DNA from: JAUVPY01 sp034412795
GTDB lineage: Bacteria; Chloroflexota; Anaerolineae; 4572-78; NAK82
Direction of reading: 5' to 3'
Length of the DNA: 64,000 nt
NCBI GenBank assembly: GCA_034412795.1
Contig: DAOUMD010000209.1
Coordinates: 1 to 64,000, forward strand
Each line of letters begins with the position of its first letter. Within the stretch, counting starts at the first letter, position 1. The position numbers were made by a program, and so were the translations under genes. Under the pieces are notes generated by a model, which was not told the DNA's origin, did not search any database, and was given only the letters and a program-made list of their open reading frames with translations. Positions 36,001 to 44,180 of the stretch are shown here, piece by piece.

Positions 36001-38506
36001 TCACCTCCAGCTCGCCGCCGCCCACGTCGTTCGCGATCGCCAGCAGTCGCCCGTCGGGACTCAGGGCCATATCCCACGTGTGCAGCGCGTGCCCGATGCG
36101 GGCAACCTCCCGATCACCCGTGGATGCATCCCACACCCGTACCGTGCCGTAGTCACGTTTGGTGAGCAGCCGCCTCCCATCGGGGCTGAAGAGAACCAGG
36201 TCTGCCCCGGTGGGCATCCACGCGATTTCCCCCCAGGTTTCGGTATCCCACACGCGGGTCATGGTGCTGTTGCTCCCGGTGGCGAGCTTTCGACCATCCA
36301 GGCTGAAGGCCACCGCCGACACGACCTCGTCCCGGTCGTTGTGCTTCATGTGGACGACTTCCTGCCAGGTTTCGGTATCCCACACGCGGGCCATGTCGTC
36401 GCTGCCGGCGCTGGCCAGCAGCGACCCATCCGGGCTGAAGGCTATGTCCTTGGCGCCCGGATGCCCCAGCACGACGATCTCTTGCCAATCCGGTGCTTCC
36501 AGTATCTTCACCTCGCCGGAACCGGCAGAGGCAAGCCGCTTGCCGTTGGGGCTGAAGTCCACGTCCCACACCACGTCCCTATGCGTCGTGCGGGCCACCT
36601 CTAATCCCGTGGCCACGTCCCACAGCCGCGCTGTGTGGTCGCCGCTCGACGTCGCCAGCAGCGTCCCGTCCGGACTGAAGGTCACGTCCGTCGTCCAGGA
36701 GCCGTACTGCGCCACGTGCCTCACCCGAATAAGTTCCTCCCCGGTGGCCAGGTCCCACACGCTGGCCGTGCCGTCTAAGGCTGCGGAAGCCAGTCGGCTG
36801 CCATCCGGGCTCAGGGCGATGGCCCTGATTTCGCGCTCGTGTTTCATCGGCGCGGGGGTGATTTCCTCCCACCTGGCCACATCCCACACCTGCAACGAGC
36901 CGTCGTAGTTACCCGAAGCCAGGATGCGCCCATCCGCGCTGAAGGCGACAGCTTTGACGTCGTTTTCGCGCCCGGAGCGCAGTACCTCCGGCCCGCCGGG
37001 CGATAAATCCCACACGTATATGACTTTGCCGCTCCAGTGTTGGGTCGCCAGCCGGCTGCCATCGGGGCTGAAGGCCACGTACTCCACCTGTTTGGGGTGC
37101 TCCATACGGGCCATCTCCTGCCCCGTCGCCACGTCCCATATCCGCGCTGGGCTCTCCGAGAGGGCATGCCCGCTGCCGGTGGCCAGGCTGGTGCCGTCCG
37201 GGGAGAAGTCGATGGAGACGACCTCGTTCTTATGTACCAACTGCATGCGTTCGTGCCCGGTGGCCACCTCCCAGATGCGGGCGGTATTGTCCTCGCTAGC
37301 GGTAGCCAGCAGCCTGGAGTCAGGGCTGAAGGCGACGTCGTTCACCACGTCCATGTGCATCACTTGTATCACCTGCCGGCCGGTGTTCACCTCCCATACC
37401 TGCGCCGTGTTGCCGCTGGCGGTTGCCAGCCACTTGCCGTAGGGGCTGAAGGCCATCGCCCCGACGCTGCGGTCGTGTTTCAACCGGGCGACCTGCTCAC
37501 CCGTCTCTGCGTCCCATATCCATACGATGCTCCCCTCGCTCTCGGCCGTGGCAATCCATGTACCGTAGGGACTGAACGCCATATAACGCACGGAGTTGCC
37601 ATGCTCCAGCCGCGCGATTTGCTCCCCGGTGGGCATGTCCCAGATGTAGGCCGTCTCGCCGCTCGTCGTCGCCAGCCGCTTGCCCTCGGGGCCGAAGGTC
37701 ACGCCGCTCACTCCGTCGGCGTCGTGCTCCAGCCGGGCGACTTGCTTCCAGGTGCCCGTCTCCCACAATCGCGCCGTCCCATCGGAAGCCGTCGTCGCGA
37801 TCAGTCTGCCTTCGGGGTCGAAGGCGACGCTGTTCACCACGTCGTCGTGCTCCAGCAGCGCGATTTCCTCGCCCGTCGACAGGTCCCACACACTCACCGA
37901 CTGGTTGTAGGCGTAGGGTGCGGCAATCCACCGGCCGCCAGGGTCGAAGGTTATCTGCTTGAGGCTGGCATAGCCGTCTTTTATAAGCTGAAACTCCAGG
38001 CGGGGCATGATGGAGAGCGCGTTCCGCAGCGCGCGATCGCCCTCCACAGTGGGGTACTGCCTGACCGATTCTATCGCCAGGAGTGTTGCGAGCGAGAGAG
38101 ACACCCCTCCCCCCTCGCGGATTGCAAGCTCCGATTCGGCTGCCAACTGCCGGGCAAAGGCAATCCGCGCCTGTTGTTCGGCATGCCCGGCGTCGCTCTC
38201 GGCCAGGGCGGTCGCCTGCTGTGCGATAGTAGTTGCCTGTTGTGCAATGACGTTCGTGTCTTTGGCCTGCGCGGTTACGACTTTTTCGGCAGATGCCGAC
38301 CCTTCCCGGTCGATGGCCGCTCCGCTCCGCTCCGATTCACCGGGCGTGTGCGTTGCGGTGGCAGGCTCCTTCGCGGCAACTACCGCGCCTCGTTTCGCTT
38401 CGCGCCGGTGGTATCCCCCCATCACGGCCAGCATCACGGCTATCACCACCACAACCCATAATCCCCCCCTTAGACGACGTAACCCCCGCTCTCTATTCTC
38501 TGTCAT
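33068..38506 (-). CDS. Giant membrane-anchored WD40 + LVIVD beta-propeller protein
   Basis: Protein of 1812 residues, domains in order: a membrane helix (about 15-30), a helical region (AFARQLAAESELAI..LLAIESVRQYP, 95-150) of the kind that joins effector/NTPase domains to WD40 repeats, about 15 WD40 repeats (SPDGRLLATASEDNTARIW-type, about 180-880), a short helical TPR-like region (about 980-1030), a Thr/Pro linker (around 1040), an Ig-like strand domain (1060-1170), then about 12 LVIVD repeats (LRILDVSDPAAPVEVG-type) to the end. The architecture is of a large external or periplasmic protein-binding scaffold. No enzymatic domain is seen; the peptidase is the next gene. The start is preceded by GAGG. 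Confidence 0.85.
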   Translation of the reverse strand: MTENRERGLRRLRGGLWVVVVIAVMLAVMGGYHRREAKRGAVVAAKEPATATHTPGESERSGAAIDREGSASAEKVVTAQAKDTNVIAQQATTIAQQATALAESDAGHAEQQARIAFARQLAAESELAIREGGGVSLSLATLLAIESVRQYPTVEGDRALRNALSIMPRLEFQLIKDGYASLKQITFDPGGRWIAAPYAYNQSVSVWDLSTGEEIALLEHDDVVNSVAFDPEGRLIATTASDGTARLWETGTWKQVARLEHDADGVSGVTFGPEGKRLATTSGETAYIWDMPTGEQIARLEHGNSVRYMAFSPYGTWIATAESEGSIVWIWDAETGEQVARLKHDRSVGAMAFSPYGKWLATASGNTAQVWEVNTGRQVIQVMHMDVVNDVAFSPDSRLLATASEDNTARIWEVATGHERMQLVHKNEVVSIDFSPDGTSLATGSGHALSESPARIWDVATGQEMARMEHPKQVEYVAFSPDGSRLATQHWSGKVIYVWDLSPGGPEVLRSGRENDVKAVAFSADGRILASGNYDGSLQVWDVARWEEITPAPMKHEREIRAIALSPDGSRLASAALDGTASVWDLATGEELIRVRHVAQYGSWTTDVTFSPDGTLLATSSGDHTARLWDVATGLEVARTTHRDVVWDVDFSPNGKRLASAGSGEVKILEAPDWQEIVVLGHPGAKDIAFSPDGSLLASAGSDDMARVWDTETWQEVVHMKHNDRDEVVSAVAFSLDGRKLATGSNSTMTRVWDTETWGEIAWMPTGADLVLFSPDGRRLLTKRDYGTVRVWDASTGDREVARIGHALHTWDMALSPDGRLLAIANDVGGGELEVTAWQADDLAAEACSRLDRNLTLSEWQQYMGDEPYSETCPGLPIPLSSLWDTIDQIEERLCMDDPDVASARYVAAASIALRLYREDLDEVNRICWHGMQEGFAEIVLPACEHAVELAPNETSTLDKRGIARALTGDYEGALVDLKAVVEAWEGSERYSVVAAQRKEIIEKIEKGKVVNLHIEGCRESSAMTPTPGAKTPAPTATPTPDVTPTPQPAAASQPAEVVRSFVADVDRVVMGRPGETVSHTLSVTNTGNVTGSYSIWAKTGTYHKFSLRGLYYGSDTFDYSGSVGVIGPGDSVQKPIDVSIPNYATSDEFGLVSLLVTSGHTPATSLQLVTAVSYTTSIERVGHAGLDARDVFVRGDYAYLAAGMEGLRILDVSDALHPVEVGSYKTDEGTLGQVESVQVAGDHAYLVTNLSGIRILDVSDPAAPVEVGAYRPGGSVQALKLAGDYAYVVWHSCMDRCADRLRIVDISDPASPVEVSVYGRSFEGGRYATGDRINDVTVLGDHVYVFLPGEMRVLDVSDPAAPVEVDTYEKTGYEVLVWGDYAYTYDDKQVRVVDISNPELVVEVGTYDVPHSIVDVSRAGGYLYVATEKDDVYILDLAIPSSPSQAGIYSAPGNREVDGAAEKGSYVYLAAGSAGLQIVDISDPAAPEKAGVYGAPASVMGLALAEGYAYAADRYNGLRVLDLAASPPIPVEVSFYGEPGAGALDVTVDGGYAYVILGLCEQEEYYLACHGDLHVLDVSDPAAPVQVGVYEGEWHRVQVAGDYAFVVGGTAIRADNPFHVLDISDPAAPKQVAAYEAADFALADGYLYLLSDEEERMSVLDAATLEEVSVYEISEHDPILSFSREIAVADDYAYVLENCAYATGSEASWHVLDVSDPAEPVDVNVGFNYRSKYESWGEPAAATYDGYTFLAAKSSGLRVLDGTGVDSPTEVDSFGASRNIMDVAVDDEGHVYVASDLGGLYVLRYAGDGGK

Positions 38507-38540
38507 AATGAAATCCTCGATCAGGCGGTCGGCTTCAGCC

Positions 38541-38648
38541 GCTTGGTGTGACCCGTTCGCTCGAAACCGTTCTTTGGGACGGGCATGAGCGGCAAAGGTC
38601 GCCAGACTTTTGTAACTGTGTACCCACGTTGGGGCGACGTTTTCACTT
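38541..38648. repeat. Dispersed repeat A, left half (copy 1)
   Basis: GACCCGTTCGCTCGAAACCG and the adjoining GCGGCAAAGGTCG match the same words at 49819-49880 and 51121-51180. Then TTTGTAACTGTGTACCCACG (38609-38630) recurs at 42066-42085. The right half of this repeat lies 780 bp away, beyond the next gene. Confidence 0.65.
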
Positions 38649-38722
38649 CAGCCCAATGCTCGCGAGGGCCCTCGGCTCACGAGGGATGACAATCCCGATC
38701 CTGACCGCTCATGAAACCCTGT

Positions 38723-39358
38723 TCAGGACCTCTGGACTGTCGTCCATCGGGAGCGGCTGAGTAGTAACTGTTTGTCATCATATAGTTGTCTCTTGAATTC
38801 CATAAGCGGTTCATGATTCCATACTTGTGCTTCAATGTAAGGAGCCAAGTTGCTTGGGAGATTCGTTTCCCATTCTTCCTCAGGCAATCCTTTTGACTCG
38901 ACGATTGAGAGAATTTCAGAAACAGTGAATACCTTACCGTGATACTCGGCCTGATAATACTCGATGGGCTTCTCCCTGCCAAACCATAGGGAGATCATGC
39001 TATCCGGGTAAGTAAAACTGACATCATACCCGGTAAAGACCGAGAGTGGTATGTGTATTTCCCCGTGAGCATCAGGAGCAGGGGAGTGTTTCACCATCCA
39101 TTTGGATGCCCCAAGCACCATTGGAATCGGATATGCCTCCCGTGGTTGCCCCCCCTTGGCGATGAACTCCTCGCGTACCCACTGCTCCGTTTGCCTTCGA
39201 TTGCGCATATATTGAACTGGGTCTTTAAATCTTGCCCCAAAAGGAGTGTCATCGCAAAGCTCTTCCATGATTTTTATGGCTTCTTCATCTGGCAGCGCAG
39301 ACAGGCTTCGAAATGGTTCTGTACCACGCTTGTAGTAATAGGTCAGATAATCTATCAT
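38723..39358 (-). CDS. Hypothetical protein between the two halves of repeat A
   Basis: Soluble protein of 211 residues, charged, rich in Trp and Tyr, with no membrane helix and no motif I recognise. Its last residues lie next to the repeat-A half. The start at 39358 has GGGAGAAG upstream, so it looks expressed. The gene is flanked by repeat A left half (38541-38648) and right half (39425-39484), which are contiguous elsewhere, so it appears to have been inserted as a unit. Confidence 0.6.
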   Translation of the reverse strand: MIDYLTYYYKRGTEPFRSLSALPDEEAIKIMEELCDDTPFGARFKDPVQYMRNRRQTEQWVREEFIAKGGQPREAYPIPMVLGASKWMVKHSPAPDAHGEIHIPLSVFTGYDVSFTYPDSMISLWFGREKPIEYYQAEYHGKVFTVSEILSIVESKGLPEEEWETNLPSNLAPYIEAQVWNHEPLMEFKRQLYDDKQLLLSRSRWTTVQRS

Positions 39359-39424
39359 AGGGTCTTCTCCCTACGGCCTGACATTTGTACTTGTTTTCCG
39401 GGTTCAGCGATAGGGTTGATTTTC

Positions 39425-39484
39425 AGATGATAGCACATTTTGTGCAAACATCAACCCCTATCCTCTTGGTGCAGGAGTGACAGC
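39425..39484. repeat. Dispersed repeat A, right half (copy 1)
   Basis: GATAGCAC-TTTTG-GCAAACATCAACCCCTATCC and TTGGTGCAGGAGTGACAGC match 49911-49969 and 51218-51275 with few changes. In those two copies it directly follows the left half. Confidence 0.75.
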
Positions 39485-39505
39485 ATCCTCCCCTGGCATC
39501 TTTAC

Positions 39506-39564
39506 TTGACATTGGATCAATTATATGGCACAATAGCTATGAATGAATTATTTTTTTATTCATA
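39506..39564 (+). promoter_or_regulatory. Promoter and inverted-repeat operator of the TetR-ABC operon
   Basis: TTGACA (39506-39511) and CACAAT (39529-39534), 17-bp spacer, precede a palindrome-like ATGAAT...ATTCAT (39539-39563) that overlaps the expected transcription start. A TetR-type gene begins at 39580 after a TAGGAGTG site, so autorepression here is likely. Confidence 0.55.
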
Positions 39565-39579
39565 CATAGGAGTGTAAAA

Positions 39580-40221
39580 ATGGGAAGACCCTTCAATGAA
39601 AGTGAAAAAGAGGCGATAAAGAACAATCTGCTGGAAAAAGGAAGAGACCTCTTTGCGAGAAAGGAGCTTAGAAAAACGTCTGTAGGAGAATTGACGCGGG
39701 CAGTGGGTATTGCACAAGGTTCTTTTTACGCCTTCTACAATTCTAAGGAGGAATTATACTTTGAGATTCTCGAGTCGGAGGAAAAACAAATCAGTGCAAT
39801 CATTGAAAAAAATCTTCATTTAATAGAAATGACACGAGGCGAGTTTAAACAATTCTTATTGCAGACCATTGATCTAATCACCAGCAACCCGTTTTTAAAA
39901 AAAATGCTTGATGAAAAAAATTACCGGGCTTTGATATCAAAAATCCCGGAGGGTAAATTCCAAAAGCACCTGCAGGAAGAATACCAGTTTACTGACAGGT
40001 TGGTCAATAAATTTCAGGAACAAGAACACATGAGACAAATTAAGCCTGAAATTCTATCGGGGCTCCTTTATGCCTTGTTCCTGCTACAACTTCACCGGGA
40101 TGAGATTGGGAAAGAAGTTTTTCCTGAAATGTTTGAGTTCCTGATCGACATAATTTCAGACACTCTGATCAATAATGGGAAAAAGAATTTTGATGAAACA
40201 GAGGAGAAGTATTCAAAATGA
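39580..40221 (+). CDS. TetR-family transcription repressor
   Basis: Regulator of 213 residues: an N-terminal helix-turn-helix (FARKELRKTSVGELTRAVGIAQGSFYAFYNSKEELYFEIL, about 25-65) and an all-helical ligand domain. Strikingly AT-rich (codon use unlike the GC-rich neighbours), as are the two genes after it. It overlaps the ABC ATPase gene by 4 bp (ATGA), so the three form one operon, likely an exporter and its repressor. Confidence 0.9.
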   Translation: MGRPFNESEKEAIKNNLLEKGRDLFARKELRKTSVGELTRAVGIAQGSFYAFYNSKEELYFEILESEEKQISAIIEKNLHLIEMTRGEFKQFLLQTIDLITSNPFLKKMLDEKNYRALISKIPEGKFQKHLQEEYQFTDRLVNKFQEQEHMRQIKPEILSGLLYALFLLQLHRDEIGKEVFPEMFEFLIDIISDTLINNGKKNFDETEEKYSK

Positions 40222-41132
40222 TCCGAAAAACACCCATTATAGAGTTAAAAGATCTAACCAAATATTATGGTTCATCTCCGGGAATTATAGACATCAATCT
40301 TGAGATCAAGGAGGGTGAAATATTCGGGTTTCTTGGACCAAATGGCGCAGGAAAATCCACAACTATTCGTCTGATAATCGGGCTGATCAAACCGACAAAA
40401 GGGGAAATAACCATTTTCGGAAAAAACAAAATGACGCACCATCTGAAAATTGTTAAAGATATCGGTTACTTACCGGGAGATATCGGGCTATATAAGGAAC
40501 TGACCGGGAATGAGTACCTGTATCATTTTCTGAAATTACGAACGGGGAAAAACTGTAGGCAATATGATGAAAATCTAATGAGCTTGCAGGCGAGATTCAA
40601 TATCCGGTTTGATAAAAAGATCAAAACTTACTCAAAAGGAATGAGGCAGATCATCGGGATTATACAGGCACTTATGCACAATCCCCGGCTCCTGATACTC
40701 GATGAACCTACGTCGGGTTTAGACCCTTTTATGCAGGAGGAGTTTTTTAGTTTGGTATTGGAAGAAAAGGAGAAAGGGAAGACCCTATTTTTGTCTTCTC
40801 ATATTTTGAGTGAAGTAGAAAAGGTTTGCGACCGGGTGGGAATAATCAAGAAGGGGAAATTGATCCATGTGGAGGAAATGACAAACTACCGGACAATGGT
40901 CGGGAAGAATATAAAGGTCGAGACTCTGGAAGCGCCGGAAAGAACCGTCGAAAAACTGAGCAATATTATTGAACCCCGGAAGTTCACAATCAAAAATGGA
41001 CGGGTTGAGTTTTACTTTAACGGTGATATGCAAAAACTGATCGATCAACTCGCAGGGATAAAGATCAGAGATTTTATCTGCGAAACTCCCCGGATCGAAG
41101 ATGTATTTTTTAGATATTATGAGGATAAATAA
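40218..41132 (+). CDS. ABC transporter ATP-binding protein
   Basis: ATPase of 304 residues with Walker A FLGPNGAGKST (about 42-52), signature TYSKGMRQ, Walker B LLILDEPTSGLDP and the H-loop LSSHILSEVEKVCDRV, then an extra C-terminal domain of about 90 residues, typical of ABC-2 drug or antibiotic exporter ATPases. AT-rich. Overlaps tetR by 4 bp. Confidence 0.95.
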   Translation: MIRKTPIIELKDLTKYYGSSPGIIDINLEIKEGEIFGFLGPNGAGKSTTIRLIIGLIKPTKGEITIFGKNKMTHHLKIVKDIGYLPGDIGLYKELTGNEYLYHFLKLRTGKNCRQYDENLMSLQARFNIRFDKKIKTYSKGMRQIIGIIQALMHNPRLLILDEPTSGLDPFMQEEFFSLVLEEKEKGKTLFLSSHILSEVEKVCDRVGIIKKGKLIHVEEMTNYRTMVGKNIKVETLEAPERTVEKLSNIIEPRKFTIKNGRVEFYFNGDMQKLIDQLAGIKIRDFICETPRIEDVFFRYYEDK

Positions 41133-41134
41133 AA

Positions 41135-41938
41135 ATGATAGCAAGGGAACTGGTATTCAATTTTTTTAAAAGGAACTGGAGGCTATCTCTCATCGTAACC
41201 GCGAGTATGGCCCTTATTACTTTGCTTCTAGTAACCATTTTTCCTGATATGCCGTTTGAGGACGCTCTGGCTGTTGCTGATAGCTGGCCTCAGATTATGA
41301 AAGACCTTTTCGGGGACCCAATTTACAGTTTCACCGATATTTATGGATGGTTATACCTCGAGATTTTTCACATTACTTACTGGATTGCGTTTGGAGTGCT
41401 CGCTTCTATACTTGCTGCTAATATTGTGGCCAAAGAAATTGAGGGAAATACCATTGACATCCTGTTGTCTTATCCCATTACCCGTAGCGGGTTGATAATC
41501 AGCCGGATGATTACAGTGATTGTGATTATGTTGATATCAACCATTTTTACGCTATTGATTTGTATGTTAGGAATTTTAACAACTGGTTTCCCTATAAATT
41601 TCAAACTAATTGTACAGGCATTTCTGATGGGATTTATTATATCTATGATCTTTGCTTCGCTCTCATTATTTATTTCCGTATGGACATCCCAGCAAACACT
41701 TTCCGTATTCTTTACTTTAGGCATCATGGGCTTTTTCTTTATGTATGAAGAAGCACTGGCAAAATTGTATCCTTACCTGGATAGAATTTCTTTTTTAAAC
41801 CCTTTTCATTATTACAAACCGGGATCCATTCTTATCCATCATTCATTTTCAATCCTGAATCCCACGTTACTGCTTCTATTTTTTCTGATCTTTTCATTTC
41901 TATCAATATTATTTTTTAGAAGAAAAGATATTACCTGA
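41135..41938 (+). CDS. ABC-2-type transporter permease
   Basis: Membrane protein of 267 residues with six hydrophobic segments and the ABC-2 feature AKEIEGNTIDILLSYPITRSGLIISRM after the second segment. It follows the ATPase by 2 bp. With TetR and the ATPase this is a compact exporter, probably for a lipophilic drug or peptide; the substrate cannot be inferred. Low GC suggests recent transfer of the three-gene unit. Confidence 0.9.
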   Translation: MIARELVFNFFKRNWRLSLIVTASMALITLLLVTIFPDMPFEDALAVADSWPQIMKDLFGDPIYSFTDIYGWLYLEIFHITYWIAFGVLASILAANIVAKEIEGNTIDILLSYPITRSGLIISRMITVIVIMLISTIFTLLICMLGILTTGFPINFKLIVQAFLMGFIISMIFASLSLFISVWTSQQTLSVFFTLGIMGFFFMYEEALAKLYPYLDRISFLNPFHYYKPGSILIHHSFSILNPTLLLLFFLIFSFLSILFFRRKDIT

Positions 41939-42306
41939 GAGTTTCAAAACTGACGGAAGCTTCTTCCCAGCCCAACCGCCACTGGAACCTCAGAGCTTTG
42001 GAATCGACCTTGAACCACACGTTGAATTCCGTGACCGGTGCGCTGGGATCCACCACCTTGACCAGTTTGTAACTGTGTACCCACGTTGGTGCGATGTTTT
42101 CACTGAAGTCTACACCCAAACCATAAAACATCAACTCCGACCGCCCCAGGTGCAGGGGCGTAAGCGCCTTCCCTCGGCGGAAACCCGTCGCCTGCTCTCT
42201 CTGCCTTGTGAGGGAGCAGGCGACCAGTATTAATAAGCTGCGTTTGCCCTGCAATTGGAGGTGTGAAATCTTGACAAAGCAACCAGGTAGTTATACAATA
42301 TAATCG
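41939..42306. repeat. Gene-free gap with repeat A/B copies (42066-42104; 42123-42180)
   Basis: TTTGTAACTGTGTACCCACG with following words (42066-42104) matches 38608-38648. CATCAACTCCGACCGC and the CCTCGGCGG words (42123-42180) match repeat B at 31044-31110. No gene is supported. Confidence 0.55.
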
Positions 42307-42319
42307 TTAGATTATCTAA
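42307..42319. promoter_or_regulatory. MarR-type operator palindrome
   Basis: TTAGATTATCTAA is an exact 6-1-6 palindrome about 30 bp before the MarR gene; a second half-site ATCTAAT follows at 42330-42336. A -10-like TATAAT (42298-42303) lies just upstream. Size and position suit autoregulation by MarR. Confidence 0.6.
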
Positions 42320-42350
42320 TCATTAGTCCATCTAATCATATGGAGAAAGC

Positions 42351-42800
42351 ATGTCACTTACAGACAAAGAATTTCTGCAAATCAACCAAGCCTTATTTTC
42401 CCTGGCTCACGCTTACGAATCGCGAATGGCTAAGGAAAATCCCCTTGAACAGACGGGGCTGACTGTATATGACTGTGCCGTTCTGATGGTCATTGGACAA
42501 TCTGCGCCCATTAGTTCAAGTGAGTTAGCTCAACGTATGGATGTCGCTGCCAGCACTATCTCTGTTTACGTGCGTAGATTAACGCAAAAAGGGTTGGTAA
42601 GCATGGAGCGTGATGAGCGTGACCGTCGTACCTGGTGGTTGCACCTTACGGAACCGGGGCAATTCGCATACAGCGAAGTTATCGCCGGCACGATTCGTTA
42701 TACCCGTGATTTTATTTCAATGTTGAACACCGAAGAGCAACAAACACTACATCGTCTGCTCCTTCAAATTTCACACGCATTAGGGTTTACGTGGCAATAG
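42351..42800 (+). CDS. MarR-family transcription regulator
   Basis: Regulator of 149 residues with a winged helix: APISSSELAQRMDVAASTISVYVRRLTQKGLVSMERDERDRRTWWLHLT (about 50-98). It ends 9 bp before the radical-SAM gene, so the pair is likely one operon under the palindromic site upstream. The effector is unknown. Confidence 0.92.
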   Translation: MSLTDKEFLQINQALFSLAHAYESRMAKENPLEQTGLTVYDCAVLMVIGQSAPISSSELAQRMDVAASTISVYVRRLTQKGLVSMERDERDRRTWWLHLTEPGQFAYSEVIAGTIRYTRDFISMLNTEEQQTLHRLLLQISHALGFTWQ

Positions 42801-42809
42801 AGGCAAACA

Positions 42810-44180
42810 ATGAAGAGAAAACTTCTTTTAGTTAACCCCGTCAACCCGGCGCGTATTGGCCTGACTGTGAACAAAGGTTCTCGTTTTCCACCCATTAGTC
42901 TGGGGATTGTTGCGGCGCTGACGCCTGATCACTGGCAAGTTTCGTTGATTGATGAGAACTGGGAAACTTTCCAATTTCAGGAAGCAGATCTGGTAGGAAT
43001 TACGGCCTTTACGGCCTCAGCAAATCGCGCCTATGAAATTGCGGCAATTTACCGAGAACGGGACATACCGGTTGTTATGGGAGGTATACATGCATCGATG
43101 CGCAGCAATGAAGCGCTGCGGTATATGGATACTGTGGTTATTGGTGAAGTCGAGAGTGTGTGGCCCCAGGTGATCGCCGATTTTGAAGCAGGGAAACTAC
43201 AACCGCTCTATCGAGGCACAGCAGGCACATTGGAGCGTACTCCCTGGCCGCGGCGCGACTTGTTTCATCCTGACTACATGTTCGCTTCTGTTCAAACATC
43301 GCGCGGCTGTCCGCTGGATTGTGAATTCTGTTCGGTTACAGCCTTCAATGGACGACGCTACCGGCGTCGTCCACCAGAGGAAGTGTTGGCAGAATTAGAA
43401 ATCATTCCTCAAAAGATGCTTTTTTTCGTTGACGACAACATCATCGGGTATGGTAAGAAATCCCGAGATCAGGCGCTAGAGCTTTTCAAGGGAATGTCTG
43501 AGCGCAAATTGGAAAAGTGCTGGTTTTGTCAGGCTTCATTGAACTTCGCTGACGATGAAGAAGTGCTGCACTGGGCAGGTAAAGCGGGGTGCAAGATGGT
43601 CTTTTTGGGTCTGGAAGCAGAAGAAGTAGATGCACTGACAGAGATCAACAAGCGAATCAATCTGAAGTGTGGTGTGGATTCTTACACGGAAGCCTTTCGT
43701 CGTATCCAACGAGCAGGGATTGCTGTGTTGGGGGCATTCATTTTTGGCATGGATAGTGACACTCCCGAAAAGTTGCAACGACGAATGCAGTATATAATGG
43801 GTGCTGGGGTCGACGTTATGCAGACTACCGTGTTGACACCGTTGCCCGGCACACGGCTTTTTGAGCGTTACCATCAGGAAGGGCGACTGCTTTACACTAA
43901 TTTCCCTGAGGATTGGAATCACTATGATATGACTGAGGTGATTCACTGGCCTGGAAACATGACGCCCGAAGAACTGGCGAGGTTGAATGATTGCCTGAAC
44001 AAGCGGATGTATGCCAAAGGGATGTTAGCTCGCAAGGCATTGGAAACTTTGTGGCGTACACGGGATATGACAGCCGCAATGTTTGCGTGGAATTCCAATC
44101 TCAATTATCGGAATGTAGGCAAAGGGCAGCGCGAAGTGATCAATGCATCTGTGATACGATGTGTTCGGGACAGGATTTAG
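42810..44180 (+). CDS. B12-binding-domain radical SAM protein
   Basis: Protein of 456 residues. Residues 1-140 are a B12-binding-like Rossmann region (LLLVNPVNPARIG, PVVMGGIHASM, VVIGEVESVWPQ). The radical SAM core carries SRGCPLDCEFC (Cys167, Cys171, Cys174) that holds the 4Fe-4S cluster, then DDNIIGYGKKSRDQ, FLGLEAEEVD and LGAFIFGMDSDTPE. The C-terminal part is typical of hopanoid/lipid- or methyl-modifying enzymes of this large group, but the substrate is unknown. Codons differ little from the MarR gene ahead of it. Confidence 0.87.
   Translation: MKRKLLLVNPVNPARIGLTVNKGSRFPPISLGIVAALTPDHWQVSLIDENWETFQFQEADLVGITAFTASANRAYEIAAIYRERDIPVVMGGIHASMRSNEALRYMDTVVIGEVESVWPQVIADFEAGKLQPLYRGTAGTLERTPWPRRDLFHPDYMFASVQTSRGCPLDCEFCSVTAFNGRRYRRRPPEEVLAELEIIPQKMLFFVDDNIIGYGKKSRDQALELFKGMSERKLEKCWFCQASLNFADDEEVLHWAGKAGCKMVFLGLEAEEVDALTEINKRINLKCGVDSYTEAFRRIQRAGIAVLGAFIFGMDSDTPEKLQRRMQYIMGAGVDVMQTTVLTPLPGTRLFERYHQEGRLLYTNFPEDWNHYDMTEVIHWPGNMTPEELARLNDCLNKRMYAKGMLARKALETLWRTRDMTAAMFAWNSNLNYRNVGKGQREVINASVIRCVRDRI

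Noticed and set aside
37037..38461. Long 474-codon frame on the plus strand opposite the WD40 gene
   Set aside because: It is a shadow of the GC-rich repetitive WD40 coding sequence; the minus-strand frame has clear repeat domains and a ribosome site.
40218..41938. Antibiotic-resistance exporter of known type
   Set aside because: The ABC-2 type is recognisable but the drug or peptide cannot be named from sequence, so no specific resistance call is made.
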